From: Symbiodinium natans | Lineage: Eukaryota > Sar > Dinophyceae > Suessiales > Symbiodiniaceae | NCBI GenBank assembly: GCA_905221605.1 | Contig: CAJNDS010002191.1 | Location: 1,204,453-1,268,452 of the forward strand | Direction: 5' to 3' | DNA length: 64,000 nt | Shown: piece after piece, positions 42,498 through 54,442 of the stretch | How the letters are laid out: the number at the start of each line of letters is the position of its first letter | How positions within the stretch are numbered: position 1 is the stretch's first letter | Translations under genes and position numbers: made by a program | Notes under the pieces: generated by a model | Database searches by the model: none | The model's input: the letters and a program-made list of their open reading frames with translations, nothing else | What the model was told of the DNA's origin: nothing

Positions 42498-43239
42498 GAA
42501 CCCCCCAAATAGTACCCTGTACTACTATTGGGTCATTTGGGTCATTTTTACCCCCAAATAATACCCTATATCCACTACTACTGGGTCATCTTTAGGAATC
42601 CTTCCGGGGATCTACTTTTTGGATCCTCCCAGGGGTCTGGGAGGCCAAGGGGCCCTGGGAAATGCTTAGAACCAGTATGTGTTTGGACGGGCCCCGTCGC
42701 AGCGTGCACGAAGAGGCCATTGAGAGAACCTTACTCCACAAATGGGTGTAGGGTTTTAGGGTTTAGGGTTTAGGGTTTAGGGTAGGGCTGAGGGAGCCTG
42801 CGACTGGACCCCGCAGCCCGGAGGCATCTGGACAGAAGGAAGTTCTGCTTAAGACCTGCCCGAGCAGTCGCAGCGCACAAAAGCCGTGGCCCACGTGATC
42901 CGAAGTTCCTGTTCCGCTTTATGCTGAGTTGTAGAGTAGGTAACCTTTAACATTTGTGGGGTAATAGAATCCCCTTATAATCAAGGTTAACCTCTAGTTC
43001 CCCTAGGTACTGGACAATTCGGTATGTCTTATGGTTGCGGGCTAGGACTTTTTTCTCGCTTACCTGAAGAGAGCCTATCAAAAGCGCAGCGGAAAGCGAC
43101 TACGTATGGAGACGGCAATGGGGGGTTTAGAAGCAGGGGTTCATGGATTTAGGTTCAAGCCGTAATCAAACACCCCGATGATTCAAGGTACTTTTTTTGG
43201 AGCAAGTAGATCGCCTACCTAGCTTCCGAGATTGTGGGC

Positions 43240-43400
43240 TGAGGTCTTAGGGTTTAGAGTTTAGGGTTTAGGGTTTGGGGTTTAGGTTTAGGGTTTGGGG
43301 TTTGGGGTTTGGGGTTTAGGTTTAGGGTTTAGGGTTTAGGGTTTGGGGGTTTGGGGGTTTGGGGGTTTAGGGTTTAGGGTTTAGGGTTTGGGATCAGGAC
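43240..43400 (+). repeat. TTTAGGG/TTTGGGG mosaic
   Basis: Alternating blocks of TTTAGGG, TTTGGGG and TTTGGGGG. Confidence 0.9.
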
Positions 43401-44303
43401 CCTCAGTCCACACGTTCAGCTCCCGGACCTGCCTCAAGGTGGTATGATGGGTACCCAAGAAGGAACCCTGCTCTACCATAGGACTCTGAATCATTAGGGT
43501 TTGGGGTTTAGGGTTTAGGGTTTAGGGCTAGGGGCCTTAATATTGAGAACAGGGTTTGGAGGGTCATTGAAGTCTATCATCTTTCAGGGACCATAAGGGA
43601 ATATGAGTACTCGACCCCCTACAGTATAGAACCCGCACAAGTTCTCTGTAGTCCGAAGTGGCATTGTCGCCAGCAACATTCCGCTGGTGACCCTTGGGTC
43701 CAAGCCGTAGCAGTTACCTCGAACATGCTCCGAAGCGGAAAGTACCCTAAACCCTAAACCCGAAACCCTAAACCCTAAACCCTAAACCCTTGCAACCTTT
43801 GAAGCTTTCCACCCTGTAGTCGCTGTGCCCGAACAAGAGCTCAAACCGTATGATCGAAACTCCATTCAGGCTGGTTATTCAAGTTGTAGGCAACCAGAGC
43901 AGCCCATCAAACCCTAAACCCTAAACCCTAACCCCTGAACCCTGAACCCGGAACCCTAAACTGCGCACTTAAAGGTCCAGCCCCAAGACCCTGAGACCTA
44001 TCAGCCAAAACCGAAGACCCAGGATCCCCAAATCTTCGAAATTCCTAAACCCTCAAGCCCTATATCCCTAAAGTCCTAGATGCCCAAAACCCTAAACCCC
44101 AAACTCTAAACCCCAAACCCCAAACCCTAAACCACCCTAAACCCCAAACCCCAAATCCCAAACACTAAACCCCAAACCCCAAACCCTAAACCCTAAACCC
44201 TAGAAACGGTGCCAAGCAAGCCTTGGCTTGGGCTTAGAAAGCCATGGATCTCGATGCGCTGATCCGCGGCCTCTTCGACACACTTGGAAGGCTGTAGGGA
44301 GGG

Positions 44304-44401
44304 TTTAGGGTTTAGGGTTTAGGGTTTAGGGTTTAGGGTTTAGGGTTTAGGGTTTAGGGTTTAGGGTTTAGGGTTTAGGGTTTAGGGTTTAGGGTTTAGG
44401 G
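44304..44401 (+). repeat. Perfect TTTAGGG array, 14 units
   Basis: 98 bp of exact heptamers. The island just before it (44240-44298) is open on plus (MDLDALIRGLFDTLGRL) and on minus (CVEEAADQRIEIHGFLSPSQ). Confidence 0.97.
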
Positions 44402-45044
44402 TTTGGGCTCTAAAGCCTAAACCCTAAACCTCCTAAATCCTTAACCCTAAGCCCTACACCCCAGGTAGCATTTTCAAGGTTGTCGAGCCCCACAGCCTGT
44501 CACTGAAGTTTTTACGGTCAGTTCTCCCCATGACGGTCCTTTCTTATAGGGGTTTAGGGTTTTAGGGTTTTGGGTCGTTCTGTACTTTAGTCTTCCCATT
44601 CATGTCTTCGAGAACTGCCCATGCGCATGTCTTCGAGAACTGCCCATGCGTTCTCCGCTGGCATAAGCAAGTCCAAGCAAACATGAAGGTTTAGGGTTTA
44701 GGGTATAGGGTTCAAAGGGGAGTATAGCTTTGGAGGGGGCATTCGAAACCCTAAGCCCTGAACCGCAGACCCCTAAACCCTAACCCCCACTCATCAGCCA
44801 TAAATCCTGAGGCCCTAAACCCTAACCCTAAACGCCAAAATTTATTGATTCCAGGCCTCAGAGTCCGAACCCCAAACCACATGACCCATAAGTCCCGAAG
44901 AATCCTGCAAACCCTACAAGGCAAGGTCTTCAAACCCTGCAGCGCACTACAAGCCTCCTAAACCCTAAACTCTAGGGTTTAAACCTAAACCCTAAACCTT
45001 AAACCTCGATCCTAAACCCTAACTGAGCCCGAAACCTTTAGCAA

Positions 45045-45046
<2 letters not shown>

Positions 45047-45089
<43 letters not shown>

Positions 45090-45125
45090 GCGACAGAGAC
45101 AGAGAGAGAGAGAGAGACAGAGAGA
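45047..45125 (+). repeat. (GA)n microsatellite
   Basis: Imperfect GA dinucleotide tract with ACAGAG interruptions. Confidence 0.95.
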
Positions 45126-45269
45126 ACAGCCGCACGGCTGCCTCGCAGGCTTCTTCTGCGAGAGGTGCGCGAGGACAGGCTGTGACCCTGAGCCCTGCTG
45201 TTGGGGTTGCGGGTTTAGGGTTTAAGGTTTAGGGTTTAGGATTTAGGGTTATCGGGTCTTGGGTATCTG

Positions 45270-45560
45270 TCAATACGTATGTATATATTTATGCAGATAT
45301 GCCTAGAAATGCGTGTATATGTGTGTATATATACACATTTATTTTTGGGAGCTATGTACATATATCGATATATATATATATATGTATGTATACATACATG
45401 TACCTCTGTACCTATGTACCTATCAAAAATGTCTATATGTTTGGCGATCTACATGTCCATGTTTATCTCTATTATAAGGCACCTCTATCTACGTATGACT
45501 ATGTGTATGTCTGTGTCTATGTCTATGGTTGTGTCCATGCGGTATCTAAATCTGTGCCGT
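45270..45560 (+). repeat. TATG/TATA-rich low-complexity tract
   Basis: Cryptic simple sequence (TATGTATA, CTATGTC). Open frames of Tyr/Ile/Met across it are artefacts. Confidence 0.8.
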
Positions 45561-45730
45561 TACGTACATCTGCTTATGGGGTTTGGGCCCTGCCAGGACC
45601 TAAGGTAGTTACATGTTCCCTGAATGCGGGCCCTTAGAAATGGGGGACCCTTAGAATGTACCCCTTGCATACCCTATAAAACCCACAGGCCCGTACTTGA
45701 GAACCCTCTGAAGAAGGTAGGGTTAGACAG

Positions 45731-45810
45731 GAGATTGATGTGCAGATCGTGACCGAGCTGATGCAGAACGGCTTTGTTTGCCATGATGGGCCCTCAGGGG
45801 ACTTGATGAG
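45731..45810 (+). CDS. Probable exon, unidentified protein
   Basis: After GTTAGACAG the plus frame reads EIDVQIVTELMQNGFVCHDG then PSGDLM. The border GATGAG|ATG is unclear. The alternation of acidic, hydrophobic and Gly residues is protein-like. The minus strand is open too but Ser/Thr/Cys-rich. Confidence 0.45.
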
Positions 45811-45999
45811 ATGTTTAAATCCCAAGCCCTAAACCCTAAGCCCTACGCCCTAAGCCCTAAACCCTAACCCTCCGTGTGACCACCCGACGCGTGTCCAACA
45901 TCCGGACGGATCGAAGTGCTCGGATGTGGGCTTGTCTCCACCTTGAAGACCTCTAAGATTAACAGTGTGGGCTTCTGATCATTTTGTTTAAGTTCCATG

Positions 46000-46145
46000 T
46001 ATATATTATATTTTAGTATATTACATTTCATTTTTCACATTATATTGTTTTATATGCTATTCTATTGTATTATATAATAGTTTATTACATTGTATTAAAC
46101 ACTATATATACATAAATAAATAAATATATATATATATATATATGT
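46000..46145. other. AT-rich tract
   Basis: Almost only A and T, ending in (TA)n at 46125-46143. No genes. Confidence 0.8.
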
Positions 46146-46238
46146 GTGTATGTAGGCAAAAATGAGGACGGATGGTAGAGTTAGGGTTCAAGGTTTTGCG
46201 ATGAGAGTTGGTTAGGGCTCAGGGTTGTTTGCTCGCAG

Positions 46239-46355
46239 TTCAAGATTGCATGGGCAACGGCCCAGGTGGTTTTGCCATGCTTGGGGGGCATCAGCTACGA
46301 AGGCAAGGCTGCTACGACGGAGGAGGCCACACGACAGCTCAGGGGCTTCAGTTGA
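46239..46355 (+). CDS. Probable terminal exon, 38 codons plus stop
   Basis: Acceptor TTGTTTGCTCGCAG (to 46238) then FKIAWATAQVVLPCLGGISY and EGKAATTEEATRQLRGFS, with TGA at 46353-46355. A TTTAGGG-type array starts about 25 bases later. Resembles the end of a small enzyme or membrane-associated protein, but no family recognised. Confidence 0.5.
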   Translation, partial: FKIAWATAQVVLPCLGGISYEGKAATTEEATRQLRGFS

Positions 46356-46835
46356 ATATAGGAGCCTTAATCGTTGTTTAGGTTTTAGGGCTTTAGGCTT
46401 TAGGTTTTAGGCTTTAGGCTTTAGGGTTTAGGGTTTAGGGTTTAGGGCTTAACTCCCTATGTAAGTACGATGTTACGAAATCAAATTCCCAAAGTGCACG
46501 GTGCAACAAAGTAATACAGGCAACAGGCAATGATGCACAATCAGTCCCGGCTGCAAGATGATGACCCTTTCTCACAGGCCGTGTCAATACTTGGGGTAGG
46601 TCTCCCACTATTGGCTTAAGAACTCCCCCCCATAACATAAAGTATTCTTCCTCATAAAGGCAATACAGGGACTATCATTCTTCATATTTTGTGTGGTTCT
46701 TAAGCAAATAGCAGTCTCTCGCACAACGGGGGGTCCTTTTTATAAGGTGCTGTATCCTAAACCCTAAACCCTAAATCCTAAACCCTAAACCCTAAACCCT
46801 AGGACCCAAAAAAGGGCCTTAGTTTCAAAGAGAAC

Positions 46836-46915
46836 GACCCAAGATGAAGGCTGCAAGGAGGTAGAGCGGCAGCTACCTCAAGCCCGGCAGCTTGCTTTTA
46901 AGCCTCCTCAACCCT
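46836..46915 (+). CDS. Possible exon between heptamer arrays
   Basis: Plus frame reads TTQDEGCKEVERQLPQARQL then AFKPPQP before a stop inside CCCTAAA. A minus frame is also open. Confidence 0.33.
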
Positions 46916-47460
46916 AAACCCTAAACATTAAACCCTAAACATTAAACCCTAAACCCTAAACCCTAAACCCTAGCCCTAAACCCTAAACCCAAAACCCAAA
47001 ACCCTAAATTAAGCATGTCCATGCACCTCCAAGTAGGGATGCTTAGGGCCCCCCAGAGGCATTGAGGGTTTTAGGGCTTAGGGCTTAGGGGCTTCGGGCT
47101 TAGGGTTTAGGGCTTAACTTAGGGTTTATAGGGTTTAGGGTTTAGGGTTCAGGGTTTAGGGTTTAGGGCTGCTGGAGTGTTTAGGCTGACTGTGTGCTTT
47201 GTAGTGGGGTTATGACACGCATGCCTGAGCCTCAAAGCCTCAACCTCAACTCTAAAGCTCTAAAGTTGAAGCCCTCAACCCTTAAACCCTTAAGCCCGTA
47301 ATCCCTTATACCCTTAAGCCCTTAAGCCCTTAAACCTTTAAACTCTTAAACCCTGAACCCTTAAACCCCAACCCATTAACCCAAAGGGGCCCCAGAGTTA
47401 CCCACCCTAAACCCTAAACCCCAAACCCTAACCCCTAAACCCACCCCGCGCGGCCCACAG

Positions 47461-47514
47461 GAGGCGCAGATACACGTCCTCCAGCTCTTCTCTCAGCTGC
47501 CTGTGGAAGCCTGA
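47461..47514 (+). CDS. Possible short terminal exon
   Basis: Acceptor GCGGCCCACAG directly after a CCCTAAA run, then EAQIHVLQLFSQLPVEA and TGA. On minus the same bases read FHRQLREELEDVYLRLLWAA, which is at least as protein-like, so strand is undecided. Confidence 0.38.
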   Translation, partial: EAQIHVLQLFSQLPVEA

Positions 47515-48339
47515 TGTAGGGCCTGGTTGATTAGGGTCTAGGATTTAGGGTTTAGGGTGTAGGGTTAGGGTTTAGGGTTTAGGGTATTGTGGCTTGTATG
47601 CTAGTATGGTAGGGCATAAGGGAGGATTAAGGTACAGAAAGGGTTCTCATGTAGGCTCCTCAGATATTCTCATGGAGTTAGGCACGCAAAGCCTTAGATC
47701 CGAAGCACCAAGCCAGACAGCCCCTCAACTTTCCAATCCGGCTTCGGGGCTTGCCTAACCCTAGACCCTAAACCCTAACCCCTAACCCCTACCCTAAACC
47801 AAACCCTAAACCCTAAACCCTAAACCAGGGAGGCTCTCAGGGTCCATATGCCTAGTTAGCTAGGACACAGGGTATAGGCTCGCTCTTATTCCCTTTTTGG
47901 GGTTTAGGGGTTCCCTTATAAGCCCCTTTTTAAACCAAAAAGGGTACCCTGTTTATTCCTAGGTTCTTCTTGGGCCTAGATAGGGTTTAAATTGTTTTCG
48001 TTTTTTGCTTTGTACTTCGCGGGCCCAAGTATAGACCATTTGTGCACAGGGCCTTGTTGCGTATACCCTAAACCCTGGACTCTTAAACCCTGAAACCCTG
48101 AACTCTACCACCCCAACCCTGCACTCGAAACCCGAAGCAAGTCCTCAAGCCCTGAACCCCACAACTCTAAAGCCCGACACTCTACATGAACTCTCAAGCT
48201 CTGAACCCTACAAGCCCTATAGACCCCAAACCCTAAAACCCTACACCCCAATACCCCTCACCCTAAAACCCTAAACCCTGCACCCTACACCCTAGACCGC
48301 AAACCCCAAACCCAAAACCCCAAACCCTAAAACTAAACC

Positions 48340-48530
48340 CTAAACCCTTAACCCTTAACCCTTAACCCTTAGCCCTTAACCCTTAACCCTTAACCCTAAC
48401 CCTAAAAAACTAAACCCTAAACCCTGAACCCTGAACCCTGAACCCTGACCCCTGAGCCCTGAGCCCTGAGCCCTGAGCCCTGAGCCCTGAGCCCTGAGCC
48501 CTGAGCCCTGAGGCCTGAACCCTGAACCCC
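48340..48530 (-). repeat. Homogenised variant arrays CCCTTAA and CCCTGAG
   Basis: About eight CCCTTAA units followed by about eleven CCCTGAG/CCCTGAA units. Confidence 0.95.
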
Positions 48531-48541
48531 AGCCCTCAGCC

Positions 48542-48625
48542 AGCCAAGCCTCGTGTGCCGAGCTGCCCGAGGCTTTGCTTGGAGTCTTTCAGCACGGCGG
48601 GGCAGTCGGTGCAGAGCTCAGCCCG
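48542..48625 (+). CDS. Possible exon between arrays
   Basis: Plus frame CAELPEALLGVFQHGGAVGA; minus frame ELCTDCPAVLKDSKQSLGQL. Both credible; strand undecided. Confidence 0.33.
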
Positions 48626-49065
48626 TTTAGGGTTTAGGGTTTAGGGTTTAGGGTTTAGGGTTCAGCATCTCAAGTCCGAGCATTCACTAGTCAAGCAGCT
48701 TGTCAAGCATTGGAAAAAAACCCACCCACCCAAGAAACCCATAACATTGAGAAAATACAAAGTTCACTCAATACATTCCCAGTAGTTAGTTTTTAACGGA
48801 CCCAAAACCCGAAATCTAATCTAAGGCCCACAACAGGCCCTTTATGCTCTTAGGGCCCTAAACCCTACGGATTAGAAGCCCCTATCGGTGAAGGCTCGTG
48901 GTCAAAAACCCAGCAAACGAGGCCACCCAGAACCGTCGATTTCAGTACTAAAAAATCGCATTTTTAATAGGGACCCGGGCCGATCCTGGGGCCCCCCTCA
49001 TTTGGGGTGTTTTTGGAGGCAAACTTTCCCTCCCAAGGGGGGGGTCGGAGTTTGAGGCCGAAAAG

Positions 49066-49457
49066 CACCGTTGCCCACTTTTGAGGCCCGGAAAGTCACC
49101 GTTGCCCACTTTTGAGGCCCGGAAAGTCACCGTTGCCCACTTTTGAGGCCCGGAAAGTCACCGTTGCCCACTTTTGAGGCCAGGAAAGTCACCGTTGCCC
49201 ACTTTTGAGGCCCGGAAAGTCACCATTGCCCACTTTTGAGGCCAGGAAAATCACCGTTGCCCACTTTTGAGGCCTGGAAAGTCACCGTTTTGCCCACTTT
49301 TGAGGCCCGGAAAGTCACCGTTTTGCCCACTTTTGAGGCCCGGAAAGTCACCGTTGCCCATTTTGAGGCCCGAAAAGTCACCGTTGCCCACTTTTGAGGC
49401 CCGGAAAGTCACCGTTGCCCACTGTTGAGGCCGAAAATCACCGTTGCCCACTTTTGA
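49066..49457 (-). repeat. 31-bp tandem repeat, about 12.5 copies
   Basis: The unit contains CGTTGCCCACTTTTGAGGCC and CGGAAAGTCAC. Two copies have a TT insertion (33 bp); the last is shortened. On minus the units read VGNGDF and SGLK/PGLK words in shifting frames. Ends in a single-copy junction TTTTGAATTAG. Confidence 0.95.
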
Positions 49458-49799
49458 ATTAGCGTTTAAATTCATTATGATAGAGAGGTTTAGGGTTTAG
49501 GTGAGCCTTAGAGACCCCAGAGTCCCAATCCCTGCCAAACCCCGTAACCCTAAAGCCCCTAAACCCCTTTAAACCCCTTGCACCCTTTAAACCCCTTAAA
49601 CCTCTTCGGGTTTAGGGCTTTAGGTCTTTAGGTCTGTAGGGCTTTAGGGTTTGAGGGGTTTAGGGGTTAGGGTTTTGGGAGGGGTTTTGGGGTTTTGGGG
49701 TTGGGGGGTTTAGGAGGGGTTTCAGGGATTCAGGGTCTCAGGGTTTCAGGGAGTCAGCGATTCAGTGCGTTAGGCACTAGTAGGCTCAAAACCCTAAAC

Positions 49800-49935
49800 C
49801 TTAAACCCCAAACCCTAAACCCTAAACCCTAAACCCCAAACCCCAAACCCCAAACCCCAAACCCCAAACCCCAAACCCCAAACCCTAAACCCTAAACCCC
49901 AAACCCCAAACCCCAACCCCTAAACCCTAAACCCT
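49800..49935 (-). repeat. CCCTAAA / CCCCAAA block array
   Basis: Runs of CCCTAAA and a block of seven or more CCCCAAA. Leads directly into the exon at 49944. Confidence 0.93.
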
Positions 49936-49943
49936 AAACCCTG

Positions 49944-50038
49944 CGCAAGCGAAGCTGTGCTGGAGGCCAGCTGGGCGATGACGACGGCGATGAAGTCGCC
50001 GTTTCAGTTCGGCTCCTCAGCTGGGGCTGGGATTTCAG
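49944..50038 (+). CDS. Probable exon after a heptamer array
   Basis: Plus frame reads RKRSCAGGQLGDDDGDEVAV then SVRLLSWGWDF, ending at TTTCAG|GTTGGT. It begins within bases of the last CCCTAAA; the exact acceptor (GCGCAAG|) is a guess. The antisense frame is Ser/Pro-rich, so plus is favoured. Confidence 0.45.
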
Positions 50039-50477
50039 GTTGGTTGGGTTTGGGGTTTGGGGTTTGGGGTTTAGCGTTAAGGTTTAGGGTTTAGGGTTTA
50101 GGGTTCAGGGTTCATGGGTTTAAGCTGCTTTGCATCCTGCCCTCCTTGTTTTGGATATTTTCCTTTTGGACGCCTGCGGCCTGCGGCTTTCATCCAGCCA
50201 TGGCCCCCGCAAATTCACATAAGCTATCGTTTCACGCTTTGAGGAGGGGGTTAGGGTTGAGAGTCGCGCGCTATTGTCAAGTTTTGTTTGCGCCGAGGCT
50301 GTCCAAATTCTACTAAACATCGATACGAACCTAAGCCAATATGGGGGCTTACGCAAATAAGGGACCCCTAATATCGTCCCCCCACATAATGGGATTCTCT
50401 TGTAATACGGACCCCAAGAAGGTACACCTAATATCGTGAACCCCCAGCCGCTCCAGCCTGATATCGTAAACCCCAAT

Positions 50478-50605
50478 ATATATATATATATACACACATA
50501 ATATATATATATATATATAGATTATAATTATATGAATAAATAAAAAATATGTATATATATATACGTATATATTCATGTATTATATATACATATATACACA
50601 TACGC
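50478..50605. repeat. (TA)n-rich tract
   Basis: Two (TA)n runs and ATATGTATATA words. Confidence 0.9.
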
Positions 50606-51431
50606 AATTTTGATTTTCAAACCAGCTTGAGAAGACGCATCTTACTTTTGGGACTATCGCTGGAGAGCCGAGGGTTTTCTGGAAGAAACCTCGGAATGAG
50701 GCCCCCCCCCCCCCCCCCCCAAGTGATTTTGCAGAGGTTCTCAGGGCTTTGGGGTTTTGGACTTTAGGGCTTGGGGTTTAGGGTTTAGGGTTAGGTTTTC
50801 AGACCTTTGGGGTTTTGGATTGTAGGCTCTTACCGCAAGGGTCCATGTACCTTTTTATTGCGTGCTTGGGCCCCAAAGTCCCTACATAGGAGGTACTTTA
50901 AGGCCAACGTATTCCCTATTTCACCCTGAACCCTAAGCCCTAAACCGTAACCCCAAAACCCTAAACCCTACACTCTACACCCTACACCCTAACCCCAAAA
51001 CCCTAAACTGTTTAGGTACATGGACCCTTAGGATCGTAAGTTTGGGATTTTCGGCTTGCGCATGTCGGGCTTCAAAGACAGTGGTGCTGTGGTTTAGGGT
51101 TTAGGGTTTAGGGGTTAGGGTTTAGGGGATCTCTTTCTCCGGGCGGCTCTGTAAAAAGCTCCTACTTAGAGGGTTCATGGCTACTCGTGAAAGTAGCCCA
51201 ATTACGGGCAAGACCCCGTTATTTCTGAAGCCCCGGTAGCTGAATTCTCAGCTACCGCCTCTCAGCAAATTTCTAAGTTACATAACAGGAGACTAAACAA
51301 GACCGACTGAGTTTCGGGAATCCGGGAACTCCAATAAGCCGTAATCTCCAAGCTCTCAACCCTAAACCCAAATTACCCCGTAAACCCGTATTTGGGCTTT
51401 AGGGTTTAGGGTTTACGTAATCTGTATTTGG

Positions 51432-51508
51432 GGGGAAGCCCATGTGGCTACCCAGGCTGGCGACCTCACGTCCCCGCCCGCCCAAGACACCTCCATGGAC
51501 AGGCCCAG
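51432..51508 (+). CDS. Possible exon
   Basis: Plus frame EAHVATQAGDLTSPPAQDTS then MDRP, with donor GCCCAG|GTGGGA (51509). The acceptor is not clear. Confidence 0.38.
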
Positions 51509-51585
51509 GTGGGACGCGCCTGGGATGGGTTTAGGGTATAGGGTTTAGGGTTTGGGGTTTAGGGTTTAGGGTTTCGGGTTCAGGG

Positions 51586-52058
51586 ACCACAGGCAGCAGC
51601 AACAAAGCAACAGGCAACAGGCGACAGGCAGCGCACAACACACAACACACAACACACAACATACAACGACCAGGCCAACGCAAAACAACCAGCAAACAGG
51701 AAACAACAAGCATCACACAGAACCAAACCAACAACCAACAACTAAGCAACCAACACACAACAAACAACAAGCAAGCAACAAACAGCAAACACCAACAACA
51801 CAAACAACACAAAACAACAAACAACAACAAACAACAAACAGCGAACAGAAAACAACTAACAACTAACAACGAACAACTAACAACTAACAACTAACAACCA
51901 ACAACCAACAACCAACAACTAGCAACTAATAACTAACAACTAACAACCAACAACCAACAAGCAACAGCTAACAACTAACATGTGACAACCGACAACTGAC
52001 AACTGACAACTCACAACTCACAACTGACAACTGACATCTAACAACTAACAACTGCGAC
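51586..52058 (+). repeat. AACAACT/AACCAACA low-complexity tract
   Basis: About 470 bp of ACAACYAACAAC words with strict strand asymmetry (almost no T or G). Leu/Val/Cys frames on minus are artefacts. Confidence 0.92.
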
Positions 52059-52061
52059 GAT

Positions 52062-52095
<34 letters not shown>

Positions 52096-52110
52096 GCGAC
52101 GGCGACGGGT
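52062..52110 (+). repeat. (GAC)n / (GGCGAC)n microsatellite
   Basis: GACGACGACGACGAC followed by GGCGACGGCGAC. Confidence 0.93.
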
Positions 52111-52466
52111 TACCACCAAAAGCCTGCATTAAATTTCTGAAGCTCCTGGCTTCATCTGTCACAAGCCCACCAATACCACCCCCCCCCCCCCCCCCTTGCC
52201 CCCCCCTCCTCCTTTGTGAAATCAACAAAACGCACCTGAGTCCTAGGGTTCAGGGCTTAGTGTCCGAACCTTTTAGGGTTTAGGGTTTAGGGTTTTAGCC
52301 TCTCAACCCTCACCACCCCCTGGAAGCCTCTGCCGGTTGCCAGATGTCGTCACCATCGATGATGGGCCCGCGGAGGCGAAATCAGTTTCTGGGTTTGAGG
52401 TTTAGGGTTTTGTTGAGTTTATGAGGAAAGGGAGCTGGCAATGGGAATGGGGGTGGAGCGGTGTGT

Positions 52467-52500
52467 GTGTGTGAGAGAGAGCGAGAGAGAGAGAGAGCGT
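52467..52500 (+). repeat. (GT)n and (GA)n tracts
   Basis: GTGTGTGTG then GAGAGAGCGAGAGAGAG. Confidence 0.85.
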
Positions 52501-52829
52501 TGGTCTATCTTTGCTCCTGCCCTGCATGAAGGGCTGCAGGAGGTTGATCTCTGCTTACGTATGCAATGAGGTTCTTTCTCTTTGAAAACACGACCGCACT
52601 GAATGCGAGACGCTGCTGCCACTCTGAAAAATGCTAGTGTGAGAATAGGATTAATGCCTCTCCCACCCCACCCACCACCCCCCCGCCCCCACTCACCACC
52701 CCCCCCCCCTCTCCTCCGCCTCCCTATTCCCCACCCCGGCCGATAGGGCGGAACAGTTCTCCATGAATCTTGTTTGACGCCGTCAATACCACAAGTACTA
52801 TTGTTCTTGTTCATGTCATGGCTGCTCGC

Positions 52830-52893
52830 TCTCTCTCTTTTTTGTTTTCCTCTCTCTCTCTCTCTCTCTCCCTCGCTCTCTTTCTCTCTCTGT
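52830..52893 (+). repeat. (CT)n tract
   Basis: CTCTCTCT tract with TTTTTTG interruption. Confidence 0.9.
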
Positions 52894-53288
52894 TGCTTCT
52901 CTTGCTATGCCATCATGATCCTTATTTTCAACTGTTAGGTTTACGTACATTCAATTACGAGCGGCTTATGTAGACTGAGCTGAACTCTGAACTGGGAACT
53001 CTTAAACCCACAAGCATCCAAGGGCTCGGGTGGTTAAACATTACAGAACCCTAACCCCACACTGCAGGAGCCCAAAGCCAAGACCCTAAAACGCCCGAAC
53101 CCCCAAGCCATGCCCTCCGAAAACAACTGAATCATCCAAAGCCCCAGCCTAAACCCTCAATCCTCAATCCTAATTCCCAAACCCCAAACCCTAAATCCTC
53201 AACCCTAAACCCTGAAGACCCTAAACCCTACACCCTCGAAACCCAAACCCTAAACCCTAAACCCTGTAAACCATCCTAGACCCCAAAA

Positions 53289-53351
53289 CCCGACGCCCTG
53301 CGAGGTGCCGAAAGCCTTGCCGTTGGGGCGGCAAGCGCCAGCGACCAAGAA
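53289..53351 (+). CDS. Possible short exon between arrays
   Basis: Plus frame DALRGAESLAVGAASASDQE then V and a stop formed by TTTAGGG. Ala/Ser-rich. Borders not certain. Confidence 0.3.
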
Positions 53352-54056
53352 GTTTAGGGTTTGGGGTTTAGGGTTTAGGGTCTAGGGTCTAGGGTTCCCC
53401 GAATCTCTAAACCCTATAATCCTAAACTTCCTAAACCGTAAACCCTAAACCGTTATAGGGTTTAGAGTTCCAAGCAGTTCTAGGGTTTGTGGGCTTGAGG
53501 ATGTTGCGGGGTGAGCGGATGTTTTGGGGCTGCGAATGTAGAGCTTTAGGGTTTAAGGATGTGTTCAGGAATTGTAAGGTTTACGTCAGGCTTACGGTTG
53601 AAGTAGGCTTGCCGGTGACAAAGCAGACGACATAATACAATGATCATTGGTTTAGGGTTTAGGGTTAGGGCTTTCAACTTGTGGCAAGGAGGATCAAGCT
53701 CATCTGTCGATCGTCTCTTTTCTTTAGGAGCTTTCAGGGATGGGGGAAAACTTATGTTCAAAAAGCAGCAGCTGTTTGTGTTCCGTTCTTCTTCTAACAA
53801 TCATTGCGTACCGCATACGCCAGGAAAGCACAAGCGAAAGCAAACCAAAACAGCAACACACGAAAACACGTAAGACTATGCAACATTGTCAGTATGATCA
53901 CGCGTTTTGGATCCTTCAAACCTTTTAACAGCTCTAGGCACAAACGTGATCCATCAAAGCCTTTCCATATAATGGCGATGTTGAGCCCATGTTTTATAAA
54001 TTCTCTCCAACCCTAAACCCTAAACCCTAAACCCTAAACCCTAAACCCTGAACCCT

Positions 54057-54197
54057 ATGTTGAAGTCAAAGGGGAGATGCCCCAGGTCCTGGATGGCGCC
54101 GAAGGCCAAGGCCGCGCCGAAGGTGAAGGCCATGCCAAAGGTCGCCAAGGCCAAGGCAGGGCGCTTGAAAGCCCAAACCCGAAACTCTAAACCCTGA
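54057..54197 (+). CDS. Lys/Ala/Pro-rich basic ORF, histone H1-like tail or similar
   Basis: ATG to TGA, 46 codons, starting right after a CCCTAAA array. The middle reads MAPKAKAAPKVKAMPKVAKA, the composition of histone H1 tails and of dinoflagellate basic nuclear proteins. The last 8 codons are heptamer-derived. It is probably an exon fragment or a chance product of AAGGCC repeats: the other plus frame (Gly/Glu/Gln) and the minus frame (Ala/Phe/Gly) are open as well. Confidence 0.3.
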   Translation: MLKSKGRCPRSWMAPKAKAAPKVKAMPKVAKAKAGRLKAQTRNSKP

Positions 54198-54442
54198 GCC
54201 CTAAGCCCACTCCCTGAACCCCAAACCCCAATCCCGAAAACCCCAAACCCCAATCCCTCAACCCAGCAAGGCCCAAACCGTAAACCCCACAGCCCAATCC
54301 CTAAACCCCAAAGCCCAATCCATCCAATCCTTAAACCCCAAAGCCCAAACCCTAAACCCCCAAGCCCCCAAGCCCACACCTTAAACCAAAGCCCGAACCC
54401 CCCAACCCCAAAACATAAACCCGAACACCGGAGTCTGAACTT

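Noticed and set aside
45279-45637. Tyr/Ile/Met-rich ORFs of about 110 codons
   Set aside because: Low-complexity TATG/TATA sequence; no conserved features.
49066-49457. CRISPR array
   Set aside because: Units are contiguous 31-bp tandem copies without unique spacers, and the context is eukaryotic.
51531-51890. 119-codon Leu/Val/Cys-rich minus ORF resembling a membrane protein
   Set aside because: It is the reverse reading of the A/C-only AACAACT tract.
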